NCBI GenBank assembly: GCA_031841125.1
Contig: CM063109.1
Location: 6,610,321 to 6,674,320, forward strand
Length of the DNA stretch: 64,000 nt
Source of the DNA: Acanthococcus lagerstroemiae
Taxonomy: Eukaryota > Arthropoda > Insecta > Hemiptera > Eriococcidae
Direction: 5' to 3'
The translations under genes were made by a program, and so were the position numbers. Each line of letters begins with the position of its first letter. The stretch's first letter is position 1. The notes below the pieces were generated by a model. That model searched no databases, was not told where the DNA came from, and was given only the letters and a program-made list of their open reading frames with translations. Below are positions 36,301-48,326 of this stretch, piece after piece.

Positions 36301-39300
36301 GAATGAATGCTGACTTTGTGGTCTATAATTTCCTTGTATCACATTAAATTAGGCACAGTCTGGCGATTGAATTCTTGGGATGCAAAACGTAAGGGGTCTG
36401 GTGAACAAATTAAAAAAATTTTCATTGATGTGGAGGTTCAATTCACTATGGACTATGGAGTCGACCTCGATTCTCATGCGACCCACACATACGACATTTA
36501 TAGGTGAATGCCCCGGGGAAGTTCCTGTATTATTATTATTATATTTAAAAAAATTGATGTGGATTGCAACAAAAAGGGCCTATACAGCCACAACAGGTTA
36601 AAAGACCCGGGATGCATTTACATTTCCGCACCCCCAGATTAACTTCTTGACAGTATTTTTATTTTTTATTGATTTATTTTATTTTTTAAAGGAAAAACGA
36701 TGCCGAAGTGATATTTCGCGATGCCAAAGTATTACATATGACCGGTGAAGGTTATGTTTGGATTGTGACTGAACAAGCTTTAGATGCAATAAATGTTCCC
36801 GAAGGAACAATAGGTTTAAGATTAGTCAATTCGACGAACGAAGTTGCTCATATTCGTGACAGCATGTAAGTAATCGATCTTCAATATCGTCCAAGAATGT
36901 CATCGATGTAGCAAGAAAATGTTATTCGAGTGTAGGCAGGAATGGGTAAGGTTATTGACCTTTATAAATAAGATCATCAAACAACCATTACATTTACGAT
37001 CTGAATGTTCGTAATCTGTTTTATGATTCTGTAAGTTGATCCGGGATGCAGAAGACCACAAAAATTAATCAAAATTATGCACTTGATCATAATCTTTTTT
37101 TCATGTTCTAATACGTATCTACTTTTTTTCAAAATTAACTTTCGATCTGAATCTGCGATCTTTTCTATTTTGAATAATCCGCGGAATGCAATTTCTGATC
37201 AATGAATTCATGATCTCATCCATCCCGAAATGTCCGTTTGACTCACCAACTTTGGAAACATTAATATGAAACTTCATTGTTATAAACATTTAGAACGTAA
37301 CCAGTAGAAAACTTACGATGAAATGGCTAAAAATTGTATTATTGGAAAAGAGCTGTGCTGCTGGAACCAAAAGTTTTCAGAAGGTGACAAATGACATTTT
37401 GCTGCTACACCGACGATATTTTCTTTCAACATACAAAGTAAAAAGCTGAATAACCTTTGTTGTCAGTCTATTCATGTTTCGAATCGTCTGAGTTTTGCGG
37501 AAGTGCTCACATTTTATTTTATTATAAAAATCACGCAGACCATTCAGGTTTCTGCAAAATCTCATCGTATTACGCGTGTATGTACACGATAAAAAGGCGG
37601 GAAGATTATTTCATTTTTACGGCGTTTTGAGCTGCAATTTTTCTAGCATGTTGGTTCGGGAATTGCGGGACTAATCTTGTCAGGAATAATAATACGCGCG
37701 TAAAACAGCAGGCCCGCGAAAGTATTATTTATCATGAACGTGCAATTGAAGTCACAACAATTCTGAAATTATTTTCGGCATTTGGGGGATGTTGATAGTC
37801 ACTAATCTTCAGACAACTACGATAAAACTTGCATACAATTCTCCGTCCCGAATCATCCTTTGACCGACTCCAACAGCTCTCAAAATGCGGACATTTCAGA
37901 TAAAGACTATCCTGTAATATCTTTCAGATGTAGTTTCCTAAATGTATTAGTTTTATTGTGCAACTATATCTTCATAAATCACCATAGTTTTATTGTGCAA
38001 CTATATCTTCATAAATCACCATAGGATATTCATTTGCCGTTCTTATTCTCAGATATATTTTAGCAAAAGCTCTCCGAGACATGAACAAAACTGAAGAAAT
38101 TACCGAAGCCCCGAAAGACTGCAACGATCCCGGCAACATTTGGGAAAACGGAAAATTACTTTTCGAGTGAGTATTGCATTCTTACCAAATGAAACATTTT
38201 CACATACTGACTACAAATATGGACATAACCTCTGACAGATATATCAGAAAACAAGTTCTTTTGAACGGGGCAACTGGTAAAGTCGCGTTCGACGATAACG
38301 GAGATCGAATATACGCGGAGTACGATATCGTTAACGTGAAGGAAGTGAACATGAAGCATCCTGTGGGTCAATATTACTTCAATCACGTAAGATAACGATT
38401 TGCACTCGAAAAAGTAGCCTAGCATTTGGTTGAATTGAACAATTACCTATACTTGTAAGTCCATATATTTCCACAGGAACAAAACAAAATGAAGCTGAGA
38501 TTGGATGAGTCCAGTATCATGTGGCCAGGCAGAAAGAAAGATAAGCCGGTGGGCGAGAGAATACCGACTCATTTGCATGTTCTCACTATCGAAGAAAAGC
38601 CTTTTGTTTACGTCCGACCACTCAAAAAATCAGAAGGCGATTCTTGTAAAAATGACGAGTTACCATGCCCTTTGTTGAATCATCACAGGAGTAAAAGTAA
38701 GAAATCATATCAAAAATTGGACAGTTCTAGTTTTAAATTTCTCGTAATTACTCGCAGTTGTCGATTTAAAAAGCAAGAACATAATGATAAACGAAATGAT
38801 GTGCGACTGATGACATAAATTATTATAAGTAGATGATGGACAGAGGTCTGAAGCGTGTCAAAATCTGAAGTAAGACGTATTTGTTCTTCGACATTACCGA
38901 CTATAGTAACTTTCTTATTTAACGTAAAGTCAGAAAATTTTGACATTAGAATTAGAGAGGGAAAACACGGTTTAGACGTAGGTTTGGATTTCACTGTGAA
39001 TCCCTGATGATAAAGTAATTACCTGGTCGATCATATTTCATAGTTATGCTGGAAAAAATACGAGGAGTTCACTACTTACTGGACGATTACAACCGGACAA
39101 ATAGGTATAGGTATTAGTATATAATTAGTAAGTTCACAATGTTGTATATGTATAGGTACTTACTAATAACTAATATACCTAGGTACCTATTTGTACGGTT
39201 TTATGTCTTTCTATATCATGCTGTTGCATACTTTGTAAAATCTTTTTCATCAAACAAAACTATTACAATTTTTTTCTTAATGTTCACAGACCGCACCGAG

Positions 39301-41550
39301 TTCTGTTGCCGTGGCTATTGCATGGATCTGCTGAAAGAACTAGCTCAGAAAATAAACGTGACCTATAACCTCACATTGTCACCAGACGGTCAATTTGGCA
39401 ATTATATCACCAAGAATAACAGCGGTGAGTGCAGTCTCTAGTTCAACGGAAAATGGCTCGACTAAATAATTAATTTCGATGATTTGTTTACTGTTGGTAC
39501 AGCCACTGGTAAACGAGAATGGACTGGTTTGATTGGCGAATTGGTGAATGAAAGAGCAGACATGATCGTAGCACCACTGACCATAAATCCAGAACGAGCT
39601 GAGTTTATCGAGTTTAGTAAACCGTACAAATATCAAGGCATTACTATCCTGGAGAAAAAGGTATAGTGACGCATAATGCCATCATCTCAGTATTTCCTAG
39701 TCTATAGCGATCAGATATTTTCACTTAAAAATTAACAAACGAATTTTCAACAGAAATACTGCTATAATACCGCATCGTTGCTCTTTACAGCCATCTCGTT
39801 CGTCAACCCTAGTGTCATTTTTGCAACCCTTCAGCAACACCCTCTGGATTCTTGTAATGGTTTCTGTTCACGTGGTCGCTCTGGTTCTCTATTTGCTGGA
39901 CCGATTTTCACCTTTCGGTCGGTATAAACTGTCGAATACCGAGGGTACCGAAGAAGACGCTTTAAATTTATCGAGTGCTATCTGGTTCGCTTGGGGCGTG
40001 TTGTTGAACAGTGGCATCGGAGAAGGTAATACAGCGCGAAGTATTAAAGCGTATTAGTCAACCCTTTCAGCAAAATTAAATCTAATCGATTTTATTTATC
40101 TTCAGGAACGCCGCGTAGTTTTTCAGCTCGTGTACTGGGAATGGTGTGGGCTGGCTTCGCGATGATCATTGTTGCTTCGTACACTGCCAACTTGGCTGCC
40201 TTCCTCGTGCTCGAAAGACCAAAAACGAAGCTAACTGGAATAAATGATGCTCGAGTTAGTCTCATATAATCCATTCTATTTCTATTTAAAGTTTTAACGG
40301 AAGCTACAAAAAGTAATTGTAAGAATTCCTTAAATGGCATACTATATATACAACTACATATCAATCTGGGGTCCCTGCAATAAAGTTCAGGTGTGCATCT
40401 ATCTGATTATCTGAACATTTCTGAAATGCAAGCTAAGAACACGTCCGTTACTGGTGTAAGACAGTAATAACTATTAACTCGTTCAAAAGCGAGTGACATT
40501 CTTATTCTTAGTCCACTTTGCATAGTAAATCCAGTTTTCAGTTATCATACCTTTCTTCTTATAGCTTCGTAACACTATGGAGAATCTAACGTGCGCTACA
40601 GTCAAGGGTTCGGCTGTAGACATGTATTTCCGTAGACAAGTGGAATTATCGAATATGTACCGTACTATGGAAGCGAATAACTATGACACAGCCGAAGAGG
40701 CTATCCGTGACGTGAAAGAAGGGTACATCGCATACATTTTATTTTAATTTTTTTTCTCTTCCCTCTGTTACTCACAAGTTCAATTCTAAGAGCTATAATT
40801 CTCATATCAAAAATGTATACGAATCGAATTACAGGAAACTAATGGCATTCATCTGGGATAGTAGCAGGCTGGATTTTGAAGCTGCTCAAGATTGTGAGCT
40901 AGTAACAGCTGGTGAACTGTTTGGTAGATCCGGCTATGGTATTGGTTTACAGAAAGGATCACCGTGGACGGACGCAGTCACATTAGCCATTTTAGATTTC
41001 CACGAAAGTAAGTTTTCGGGATCGGAGTTGTGGTTGACAAATATAAAGTCTGGTGTGTACTTATAATATCATTTGTACAGGTGGATTCATGGAGAAACTA
41101 GATAACAAATGGATTCTGCAGGGTAATCTGCAGAACTGCGAGTTTTACGAGAAAACTCCGAACACTTTGGGCCTCAAGAATATGGCCGGAGTGTTCATTC
41201 TCGTTGCTGCTGGAATTGTTGGTGGTATTGGGTTGATTATAATTGAAATGGTGTACAAGAAACATCAAATAAGAAAACAAAAGAAATTGGAGCTCGCTCG
41301 ACACGCTGTTGATAAGTGGAGAGGAGCCATACAGGTCAGTGCTTTGGATTAAAAACCTAATATCCTGCTAATTTATTTCTTCCTCTGAATAAAAAATAAA
41401 CGGAATAATGTTGAACTGTGCCTACGTTTTCAGAAACGTAAAGCATTAAGATCGACGATGTACGCTCAGCGAAGATTCAAAACGAATGGTATAAGCGAAC
41501 CGGGAGTGCCACTAAGTTTATCGGTAGAGGCTTTACCAAAGTTATATTAG
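33310..41550 (+). CDS. Nmdar1: NMDA-type glutamate receptor subunit 1
   Basis: Eighteen exons join in frame to 908 residues: 33310..33453, 33553..33675, 34099..34227, 35651..35743, 35832..35933, 36126..36226, 36692..36865, 38053..38166, 38239..38386, 38477..38696, 39290..39424, 39503..39660, 39791..40025, 40106..40254, 40565..40722, 40835..41007, 41081..41334 and 41434..41550. A signal peptide (1-17) precedes the amino-terminal domain (NIGGVLS, VSHP). The glycine site keeps P, T and R in APLTINPER and D in FIWDSS. The pore loop is [13 protein letters not shown] with the Asn at about 620, SYTANLAAF (650-658) ends M3, and M4 is about 821-845. GluN1 binds glycine and pairs with GluN2 to form a Ca2+-permeable, Mg2+-blocked synaptic channel. 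The S688-equivalent position is Ala. Introns carry a SINE, a MITE and a fold-back. Confidence 0.97.
34378..34598 (-). mobile_element. tRNA-derived SINE, copy 2 (in Nmdar1 intron 3)
   Basis: This is the reverse complement of the 10763 SINE, with the tRNA-like part at the right end and the body to the left. Flanking direct repeats CTGAAAGTATCACTT (34363..34377) and CTGAAAATATCACTT (34599..34613) match at 14 of 15 positions. Confidence 0.88.
35203..35502. mobile_element. MITE with GGACGCTATTCAGC ends, carrying a 41-base insert
   Basis: Inverted ends of about 30 bases (GGACGCTATTCAGCGTA...) bound the element, and AAGT flanks it on both sides. A second copy is at 54879..55127. Without the 49 extra bases of the nested insert and its duplication, this copy is 251 bases against 249 for the other. 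It lies in Nmdar1 intron 3. Confidence 0.85.
35216..35256. mobile_element. 41-base hAT-like micro-insertion inside the MITE end
   Basis: The insert starts CAGTGGCGGATCC and ends GATTTAG-type reverse ends (AAATCCGCGCCTG). It is bordered by a perfect 8-base duplication, CTATTCAG (35208..35215 and 35257..35264), which is the hAT target-site length. Confidence 0.8.
37948..38021. repeat. Perfect 37-base tandem duplication in Nmdar1 intron 7
   Basis: Two identical 37-base units (37948..37984, 37985..38021), each beginning TAGTTTTATTGTGC, lie about 30 bases before the acceptor of exon 8. Confidence 0.9.
39097..39194. repeat. 98-base fold-back repeat in Nmdar1 intron 10
   Basis: ACAAATAGGTA at the left faces TACCTATTTGT at the right, with further inverted matches inside (GTATTAGT..., ...ACTAATA). 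It is imperfect and AT-rich. Confidence 0.65.
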
Positions 41551-42200
41551 TAAATGTGCACTACAACTACCTCCTAGTTCTAGAAAATTTGTTATGTATT
41601 TAAGAGGAAGCATAAAATGCTTGCTTTAGTTTACGAATTATTATTTTTGTATGTATTTAATCGATGTTTTAAAATGAATTAAATGTTGATATCGTTATTA
41701 CTCAACACTGACTCTTCAATTTCATTATTGGCAACAATATCCATAGTTTAGTGAATTTCAAAAAAAAAAGGACAAATTAATGCTAAACATACAAGGCATA
41801 GTAAGAAAAAAGTGCTGAACTAGCGGGCACGTTGAAATATGCGGTATTGTCATCAGCTACCATCAGGACTCCACCAGTACACAGAAACCTATAAGTTTAA
41901 ATAATTACGTGATTCGGTATTAACACATTTCGATTGAATTTTAAGAGTAAAGTTAAATACTCCACGGATTATAAGTACAAGATTTTACGAATTGGTCCCC
42001 TTATTTTCGGGATCAAATGACACCTTCAAAAATTCTAAGGTCTCGTTTATTCTAAGATAGAAAAATTTTCCCGCCACCGGCAAGACACTATTTGATTATA
42101 AGTTATTTTATTTTGATTTTGAAATTATGATCCAAACAAATTAATTTAAAGAAAAACATCAACCCCTGAGTATAAGAGAAGTAGTAGAATATACATATAT

Positions 42201-42962
42201 GTGAGGACGCATACGAAAAGGGACCAGTTGACCAAAAGTAGAATTTTACAGGAGAAGCGTTTAAAGTTGAGAGTTTTTTTTTTTTTTTTTTTTTTTTTGT
42301 AATTACCGTTCTGTTACTTACCAACATTTCAACTGTGAAGGTCCTACACACTACCATACGCTCCCCTAATCTCTTGCCCATTCCTTTCGGAAAAAATTTC
42401 CAATGTTTTCCAAAGAATTTAAATGTCGATGATCTCCGAAGAATTTCATGGAAAAACTTCGGGAAAATTCTCCAATGATTTTCAAGGAATTTCTTCGGAA
42501 ATTTTCGGATCCGACGAGTCTCTTAAACGATAAGAGTAAGAAGGCATTCAGCAACAGGATAAGTTGCCTACATTGTAAGACTGGAGGTTCCCAGCGAGAA
42601 ATGCGAGACTCCCCCTGAGCAGGTGCGTAGGCAACTCATCCTGCCAACGGGTAAATGTATTTGCCTGCTCTCGCATGTAAAAGGGCAAGAAGAAAAAACG
42701 TCCAGTATATTCATAGAAAATTGTTTTCGAACAAGTTAATTTTACATAAGAACATGTTATTCCCTTTTTGTAATTTTTTTGAAATTTTTGAAATAATAAA
42801 TTTTGATTTGCCTCACTTAACACTGCAATATCTCGCTGAATTTTCGAGATAGAGGTCTGGGGTTGGTTTTATTCGATTTCTAAGGGGTTTTTACATAAAA
42901 TTAGCCAGTAATGTAAAAACCGAAAAATTGGTCAACTAGTCCCTTTTCGTATACGCCCTCAC
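42201..42962. mobile_element. MITE with GTGAGGACGCATACG ends
   Basis: Inverted ends of about 38 bases (GTGAGGACGCATACGAAAAG against GTGAGGGCGTATACGAAAAG, then GGAC(C/T)AGTTGACCAA) bound 762 bases, with ATATAT on both sides. A T25 tract is at 42274..42298. TTTTACAGGAGAAGCG is shared with the 31109 MITE. No coding capacity is seen. Confidence 0.85.
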
Positions 42963-42971
42963 ATATATGTA

Positions 42972-43217
42972 CAGGGATACAGAAAGTTTGTGGGGGGGGG
43001 GGAATTAAAAGATTTTCCGCTGAGAAGTCCGAATTTCACGAGTGGAGCGAATTAAAAAAACTTGAGGTTTTTTCTGAATTGATTCGGTATAATGAGCGAC
43101 AAAAACGTCCAAAATATCTCAAATTTCCCAATTGAGGGCTACTGATTTTCTAGTTAAAGACAATTGTAAGATCTTTGGGAAAGCCCCCCCCCCAATTCGT
43201 CCACATTGACATCCCTG
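42972..43217. mobile_element. MITE with CAGGGAT ends and G/C tracts
   Basis: CAGGGAT and ATCCCTG ends bound 246 bases. A G tract lies just inside the left end and a C tract near the right. TATAT is present on both sides. It directly abuts the preceding MITE. Confidence 0.6.
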
Positions 43218-43921
43218 TATATTACGCTCAGGCTTCTAGGCTAATCGACAAACAGGCTGTGATCTTGGGGTCGATCCTCGGAATATTATATAGAGATGCT
43301 TTTCAACAGACTCACTGAATAATGTTTATTATTTCATGTAGGAACAATCGTTATATATTCTTATCGTATGTTAACAAACAAAATTTATGGCTGTTACATG
43401 AATTTATTCCATTAAAAAAGGAAAATCACGTTGCTAAAAAGAAAAAAAAATTAAATAAAAACTCGTGTGTTACAGCTTGACATACTCGTAAAATTGGAAA
43501 AGTGAGCTACATAATATAATAGTTTGATAGGTACACTAAAACTGACAGAAGCCGCAATACACAGGTATTATGGTTTGGAAACGAATAGTTATTAGCTCTT
43601 CTAAATTCCCTTCTCGTGTTTACGTAAGTACTCATCACGATAGGTGTATTGTAAATCCTCAAACTGGGGGTCATGGGGCTACCTTGATCAACAGCTGGCC
43701 TCTTCACCACCCAGAAATGGAAGAAAGAAGAAGAAAAAAGAAGAACAAATGAACAGTAGTACAAGTAGACATAGAAAACATGGAAATGTCTTCTTGATTC
43801 TTATTTATGTGATTTGCCCCATTTAAGTTACGAAACTTGGTAACTTCAAAAAGTCGGTCATGTATTCAAAAAGTTCGCAAGAATCACTGCTCTATAAGAT
43901 ATACGCTCGTTCGACGAAAAA

Positions 43922-45106
43922 TCAAAAAAGTTTCTTTTTAATTAAATGAGGAATCCAGCTCAAAAGTAATGTTAAGTATCTTTGCGATTTGAATACTTCG
44001 GCAGTGGCTTTTCCATCTAATATGGTAGACTCCTCGGCTCCGCTGAGAATTACAGGTAACATAGTGCTTAACGTATAAATGAACATAAATTTATACTTTC
44101 TCAAATCTTTGTTCAACTTGCTTCGATTGTACTTACAATTACAATCTAAAGAGTTGAGAGTATCATTTAAAGTATCCAAGTAGCAATGTATTAAATCATC
44201 GTACCGTTGTTCGAACACATTAAATTGAACGCTAGCTACGAAGAAATGGATCAGGTCAATAACTGGCGACGCTCGACGACATAGTTGAAAATCAACTAAC
44301 CTCGATCCAATAATACGATTTTGATCGTCATATTGATACATGATATTATTGGTCCAGTAATCTCCGTGACACATCACAAGAAATCCATCTGGATCCGGCA
44401 TCATCGTCATATAAACTGTGACAAAATAATCGTTTTTGTAGCCTTCCAGAGTCTGGAAATCATTTTTGGAAACAACGGACTTTACAGTTTCCAAAAATTT
44501 GTCATACAACCCGTAAGAGAACGCTTCGCAAGAAGAAGTAAAACGAAATTCGGTCGCAATTGCTGGGTCCAAACTATCCCCGTGCTTTTGATAATGTTTG
44601 ACCGATAAAGCGTGAAATCGAGCTAGTAGCTCTAATGCTGCCCTGCTGTGATCGAAGTCCAGTTGCTGTTTCTTGTCTCGCATGCGGAATCCGGCTTCCT
44701 GCAAATCTTCGAGGACTAAGGCGTCTGTCTTCGTGGCTAAGTGAAATGTTGGCACGAGTGGCTCGCCATTCCAAAATTTGTACATCTCCGGAAAGAACTT
44801 TTGATACATATGGATTTCATTCTCAAAAATATGAGACGCTTTGACTCTCTCATAGCTGGTGCATAAAGAAGGAATCTTCAATATTACAGATTTCACCAAC
44901 TTCTCGCTACCGTCGTTATTTCGGTACTCGATTGTCAAACGCCGTATCCCGGAGAAATAATTGGTGCCTACTTTTACGACATTATCTTCTAGTTTGTTAT
45001 GAGTAACGGTGACGTTGTATTCTGCCTGGAATTTGCGAATGAAGGTGCTGATAACAAGGTCTGTATCAGTTGGTGGACTGAAAACGCCTGGAAAAATACA
45101 AATCAT
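43922..45106 (-). CDS. CHK-kinase-like (EcKinase, DUF227 family) protein, copy 1
   Basis: An uninterrupted frame of 394 residues. The aminoglycoside-phosphotransferase-like fold is marked by a VLEDL hinge (131-135), the catalytic loop HGDYWTNN (247-254) and the metal-binding DFQ (272-274). CHK/EcKinase proteins are insect-expanded small-molecule kinases. Some phosphorylate ecdysteroids and others are linked to detoxification; the substrate of this one is unknown. The first codons (MICIFPG) contain a TTTTTCCAG acceptor-like run, so the true N-terminus may come from an upstream exon spliced just before GVFSPP. The second family member lies 5.7 kb to the right on the same strand. Confidence 0.92.
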   Translation of the reverse strand: MICIFPGVFSPPTDTDLVISTFIRKFQAEYNVTVTHNKLEDNVVKVGTNYFSGIRRLTIEYRNNDGSEKLVKSVILKIPSLCTSYERVKASHIFENEIHMYQKFFPEMYKFWNGEPLVPTFHLATKTDALVLEDLQEAGFRMRDKKQQLDFDHSRAALELLARFHALSVKHYQKHGDSLDPAIATEFRFTSSCEAFSYGLYDKFLETVKSVVSKNDFQTLEGYKNDYFVTVYMTMMPDPDGFLVMCHGDYWTNNIMYQYDDQNRIIGSRLVDFQLCRRASPVIDLIHFFVASVQFNVFEQRYDDLIHCYLDTLNDTLNSLDCNCKYNRSKLNKDLRKYKFMFIYTLSTMLPVILSGAEESTILDGKATAEVFKSQRYLTLLLSWIPHLIKKKLF

Positions 45107-45426
45107 CCGTATGTTTGATTAATTATCATTATACTGATTGCACGGTAGGTACAGGAATACCATCCGGCAACCTTAACTCAATCGGTTTTCTAAAAGTAAT
45201 AAAAAAAAACTGCACCAATGATTTATATATCAGAAAAACAGTAAGCAATACATCAGGGCGGACAGGTGATATAAAAGTGGTAAGAAGGAAGGCATAATGG
45301 ATGGGGAGATGAAAAGCTAGACCAACACAGTTGTATTTTCCTGATAGCTTTTCGGGTCTTAATCCGCGTCCGACTACTAGATACTGTTCATTTTTAGGTC
45401 AAATTAACGTCAAAAACAAGTTCGGC

Positions 45427-45586
45427 CAGTGGCATAAGTAAGGGTGGGGGTGGGGGTCCAGAGGGGGCCTGAACTTCCTTTGCAACTTCGTCAAGTAATG
45501 GTTCTTCTTATTTTAGCACCCCCTTTAACACCCCTCCCCTATTGGTCAAAACCACCCCCTCGAACAATAGGCTGGCTACGCTACTG
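45427..45586. mobile_element. Decayed hAT-like MITE, relative of the 28863 element
   Basis: It starts CAGTGGCATAAG and ends GGCTACGCTACTG, which is a diverged form of the CAGTGGCGTAGCC family. Flanks AGTTCGGC and GGTTAGGC match at 6 of 8 positions. G and C tracts lie inside both ends. Confidence 0.65.
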
Positions 45587-45649
45587 GGTTAGGCGACTTA
45601 TTTTGAAATCGTAGAACAAATACCCAAATCATGCTTGCTATCATCTTTA

Positions 45650-46085
45650 CTTTTCTGTCCCTCATTCTTCACAGACGCCCCAAGTTGCAAAGGGCAAATG
45701 GTCACCAGCAGTAAGGTAAACGACTGTTTAAACCTGCAAAACGACCGGCGTATCACGTGAAATTTCGTTTCCACTTCTACTCCTCGGATGCCACAATTTG
45801 CAAATTATGGGCAAATGGTTCTCAAAATTGAATTCAACGACCATTTAAAATTACAGGACGATACCCACATTACATTTTTTAGAATCTTCATTTCGGTTCC
45901 CCTCCCTCTCCGTAGATGCCATAATCTGCAATTTAGGGCAAATCATAACTAAAAATCAATTCAGCGAAGTTTTGAATTTTGAACTTATGAAACTACATCC
46001 ATATTGCTTTTATACAATTTCTAAGCCCCAGCCCTGTGTGGTATCACAGTTTGGCATTTATAGCCAAACTAATATCAAAATCGAA
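45650..46085 (+). repeat. Degenerate satellite, about 125-130-base units, forward block
   Basis: Three to four units start near 45650, 45768, 45891 and 46021. Each carries a diverged core like GATGCCACAATTTGCAAATTAT followed by AAAATTGAAT or similar. A hAT-like MITE interrupts the last unit. Confidence 0.6.
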
Positions 46086-46400
46086 CAGGGCGTACCGAAG
46101 CGTTTTTCCAGGAGGGGGGGGGGGGGTAAAAAGTGTGAAAGTCCCAACCGACTCAACTCAAAATTCCCAAGTATCAATGCAAAAGATGAAAACCCTTTTC
46201 TGTTGACTTTATTGGGTTTTGTCCTACTTCTCAACTCAATTCCCAAATTCCAAAATATCAAAGCAAAAAAAAAAATTAACTTGTTGCTGGATTTTCCCAA
46301 CTCGTCTGACTGAAATGGTAAATTTTCCTAGCTGCTGAGTAAAAAGTTCCTACCGTGGGGGTGGGGGGGGGGGAAGTTGCCCCCTATCGGTACGTCCCTG
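46086..46400. mobile_element. hAT-like MITE with CAGGG-CGTACCG ends
   Basis: Ends CAGGGCGTACCG and CGGTACGTCCCTG are inverted, and a perfect 8-base duplication AAATCGAA flanks the element (46078..46085 and 46401..46408). A G13 tract lies inside the left end and G/C tracts near the right. 315 bases, non-coding. Confidence 0.88.
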
Positions 46401-47799
46401 AAATCGAATGTTATAACTTTGACCCCCTCCCATCCCACGGTTATCTGAACCCTATGATGTAAGTTAACAACGTTTTAAAAGCTGTAATAGTAATAGAAGT
46501 GTTATTTTCAATTATAAAAAAAAAGAAAGAGTAGGTTTTAAATTATGATATCTAATACTTGTCTTAGGATAGGATGAGAGCGAGGGGAAACTCACAGAAC
46601 TGATAGGTGAGAATGTATAAACACGGGTCGGATAGTGATTTACATCCCTTTTATCCTCTAAATCCGGTGCATCCAAAACAAAAGTCGAAAAAACTGTGTT
46701 TTCTTCTACAAGGCCTGGGTTAATCTATGAGAAAATGAAGGGTCATTTTGAACCCCAATTATAGGACATTGTGGGAGTACTAACGAAAAAATTGTAGACT
46801 ATCTTTTTTGTGTAGAATTCAATGAGAAATGATTTTCTTGTTTGAAAAGTTTTCACCCGGAGTCGATATTTCCCGAAATAACTGGGAAGAATATTATGTT
46901 TGAAAATGTTTAGCCTCTTGGGGGTGAACGCTCCACTGCATCACCACAACGAAGGACTTTTGATACGTGCATTCAGGAAAACTATAGTTAAAAAGATTTC
47001 TGACATTTTTCGAAACTTCTAGTTTAACTTCGTTAACCTTAACACTAAGAAATAACCTGTAATTAGCTATCTATATCAAGAATAAGGAAGTCGCTGTCAT
47101 GTTTTCCTGTGCTTCGAAATGTTTTAGGAAAGGAAATATTATTGTATTAATATTCACCCTCTGGGTCATATAAGCTATAAGTACTTAAATCTTATTGGCT
47201 CGGAGAAAAGCTTGTGCGTTATTTTTAAATCGCTTTCTAATTAGTTACAACACACTCGCCTCATCTAATATTGCGATAATTTTGCAACATCATACATTTT
47301 ATCATCTAAGAATGCTATAGAAGCTACAGCATAGTTATAATTATCCATCCTTTTCTGGGAAAACAGTCACATGATAAGCATTGACGCATTTACTGGTGTG
47401 TAAACATAGATAGTTTCAAATTCGTTTTTTGATCCACGCAAATTAGTAAACGAATTTGCTTTCGGGAAGAGTTGAAATTCCGTATACAGGTATGTCTGAC
47501 CGTCGTAATAAACATCCTAAAAATCCCTCCAGAGAGGGATGAACATATGCCGCAAAAATAGTCGAAACTATTCCAAAGAGATAGTTCCCCGTAAAGTAAT
47601 ACATAAGGAAAACGTTGTACAAGTTTTTTGTAACTACTCCTAAGTACATTCACGCGGCTTTTATAGGATTACGTAGAATTTTTGGTTATTTTTATGGAGT
47701 CATCAAGTCCCGAGCGTTGCAGGACTGCTAACTGGTCCCCTTCCTCTACATCCATATCGATCCATCCCTAGGAATGTTAATTTTTTTTTGTTAGAACCA

Positions 47800-48326
47800 G
47801 AAATGACTTGAGTAATAGAAGTTTCAGAGTATTCATGAGCACAAATCACCGAATCGTGCTATCGGCTATGGACTTTCAAAGTCACATATCAGAGTATTTA
47901 ACTTTGGGACCTATTCGTTTTGAACAAATTCTGAATTCTGGTACCTTTTATAAAATACGATATGGATGTCGTTTCACAGGCTTAAAAAATCCCTGTGTAC
48001 ATTCTTGGTAATGATTCGACCCAAATTAGTACATTGTGGCACCTCTGGTGGGGGGAGGTGACTCGAAATGAAATTTCTTTTGAATAACTATAATGTGGAT
48101 ATCGTTTCATTGGTTTAAAGGGTTCACTGAACTTATTTTCGATAATGATTTAACATTTAACGATAATTAACAAATGCTGGTACCTATTGGTGAAAGGGAA
48201 CTCAAAATTGAATAGCCAATTCACCAATACATGCAATATAAATGTCACTTCATGGGTGTACATGGTCACTAAACTCATAGTTGATTACGATTTGATCCTA
48301 TGTAGTAAATGTATTTATGGCGAAGG
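47800..48326 (-). repeat. Degenerate satellite, reverse block 1
   Basis: Units in the opposite orientation start near 48008, 48140 and 48283, as GGTAATGATTCGACC, GATAATGATTTAAC and GATTACGATTTGATCC. The core is the reverse complement of the forward blocks. Confidence 0.6.

Larger units (their letters stand above)
41551..43921. other. Intergenic stretch between Nmdar1 and the first CHK-kinase-like gene
   Basis: Two adjacent MITEs (42201..42962 and 42972..43217) take up much of these 2.4 kb. The rest is AT-rich, contains the 3' UTRs of both convergent neighbours, and shows no gene. Confidence 0.55.
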
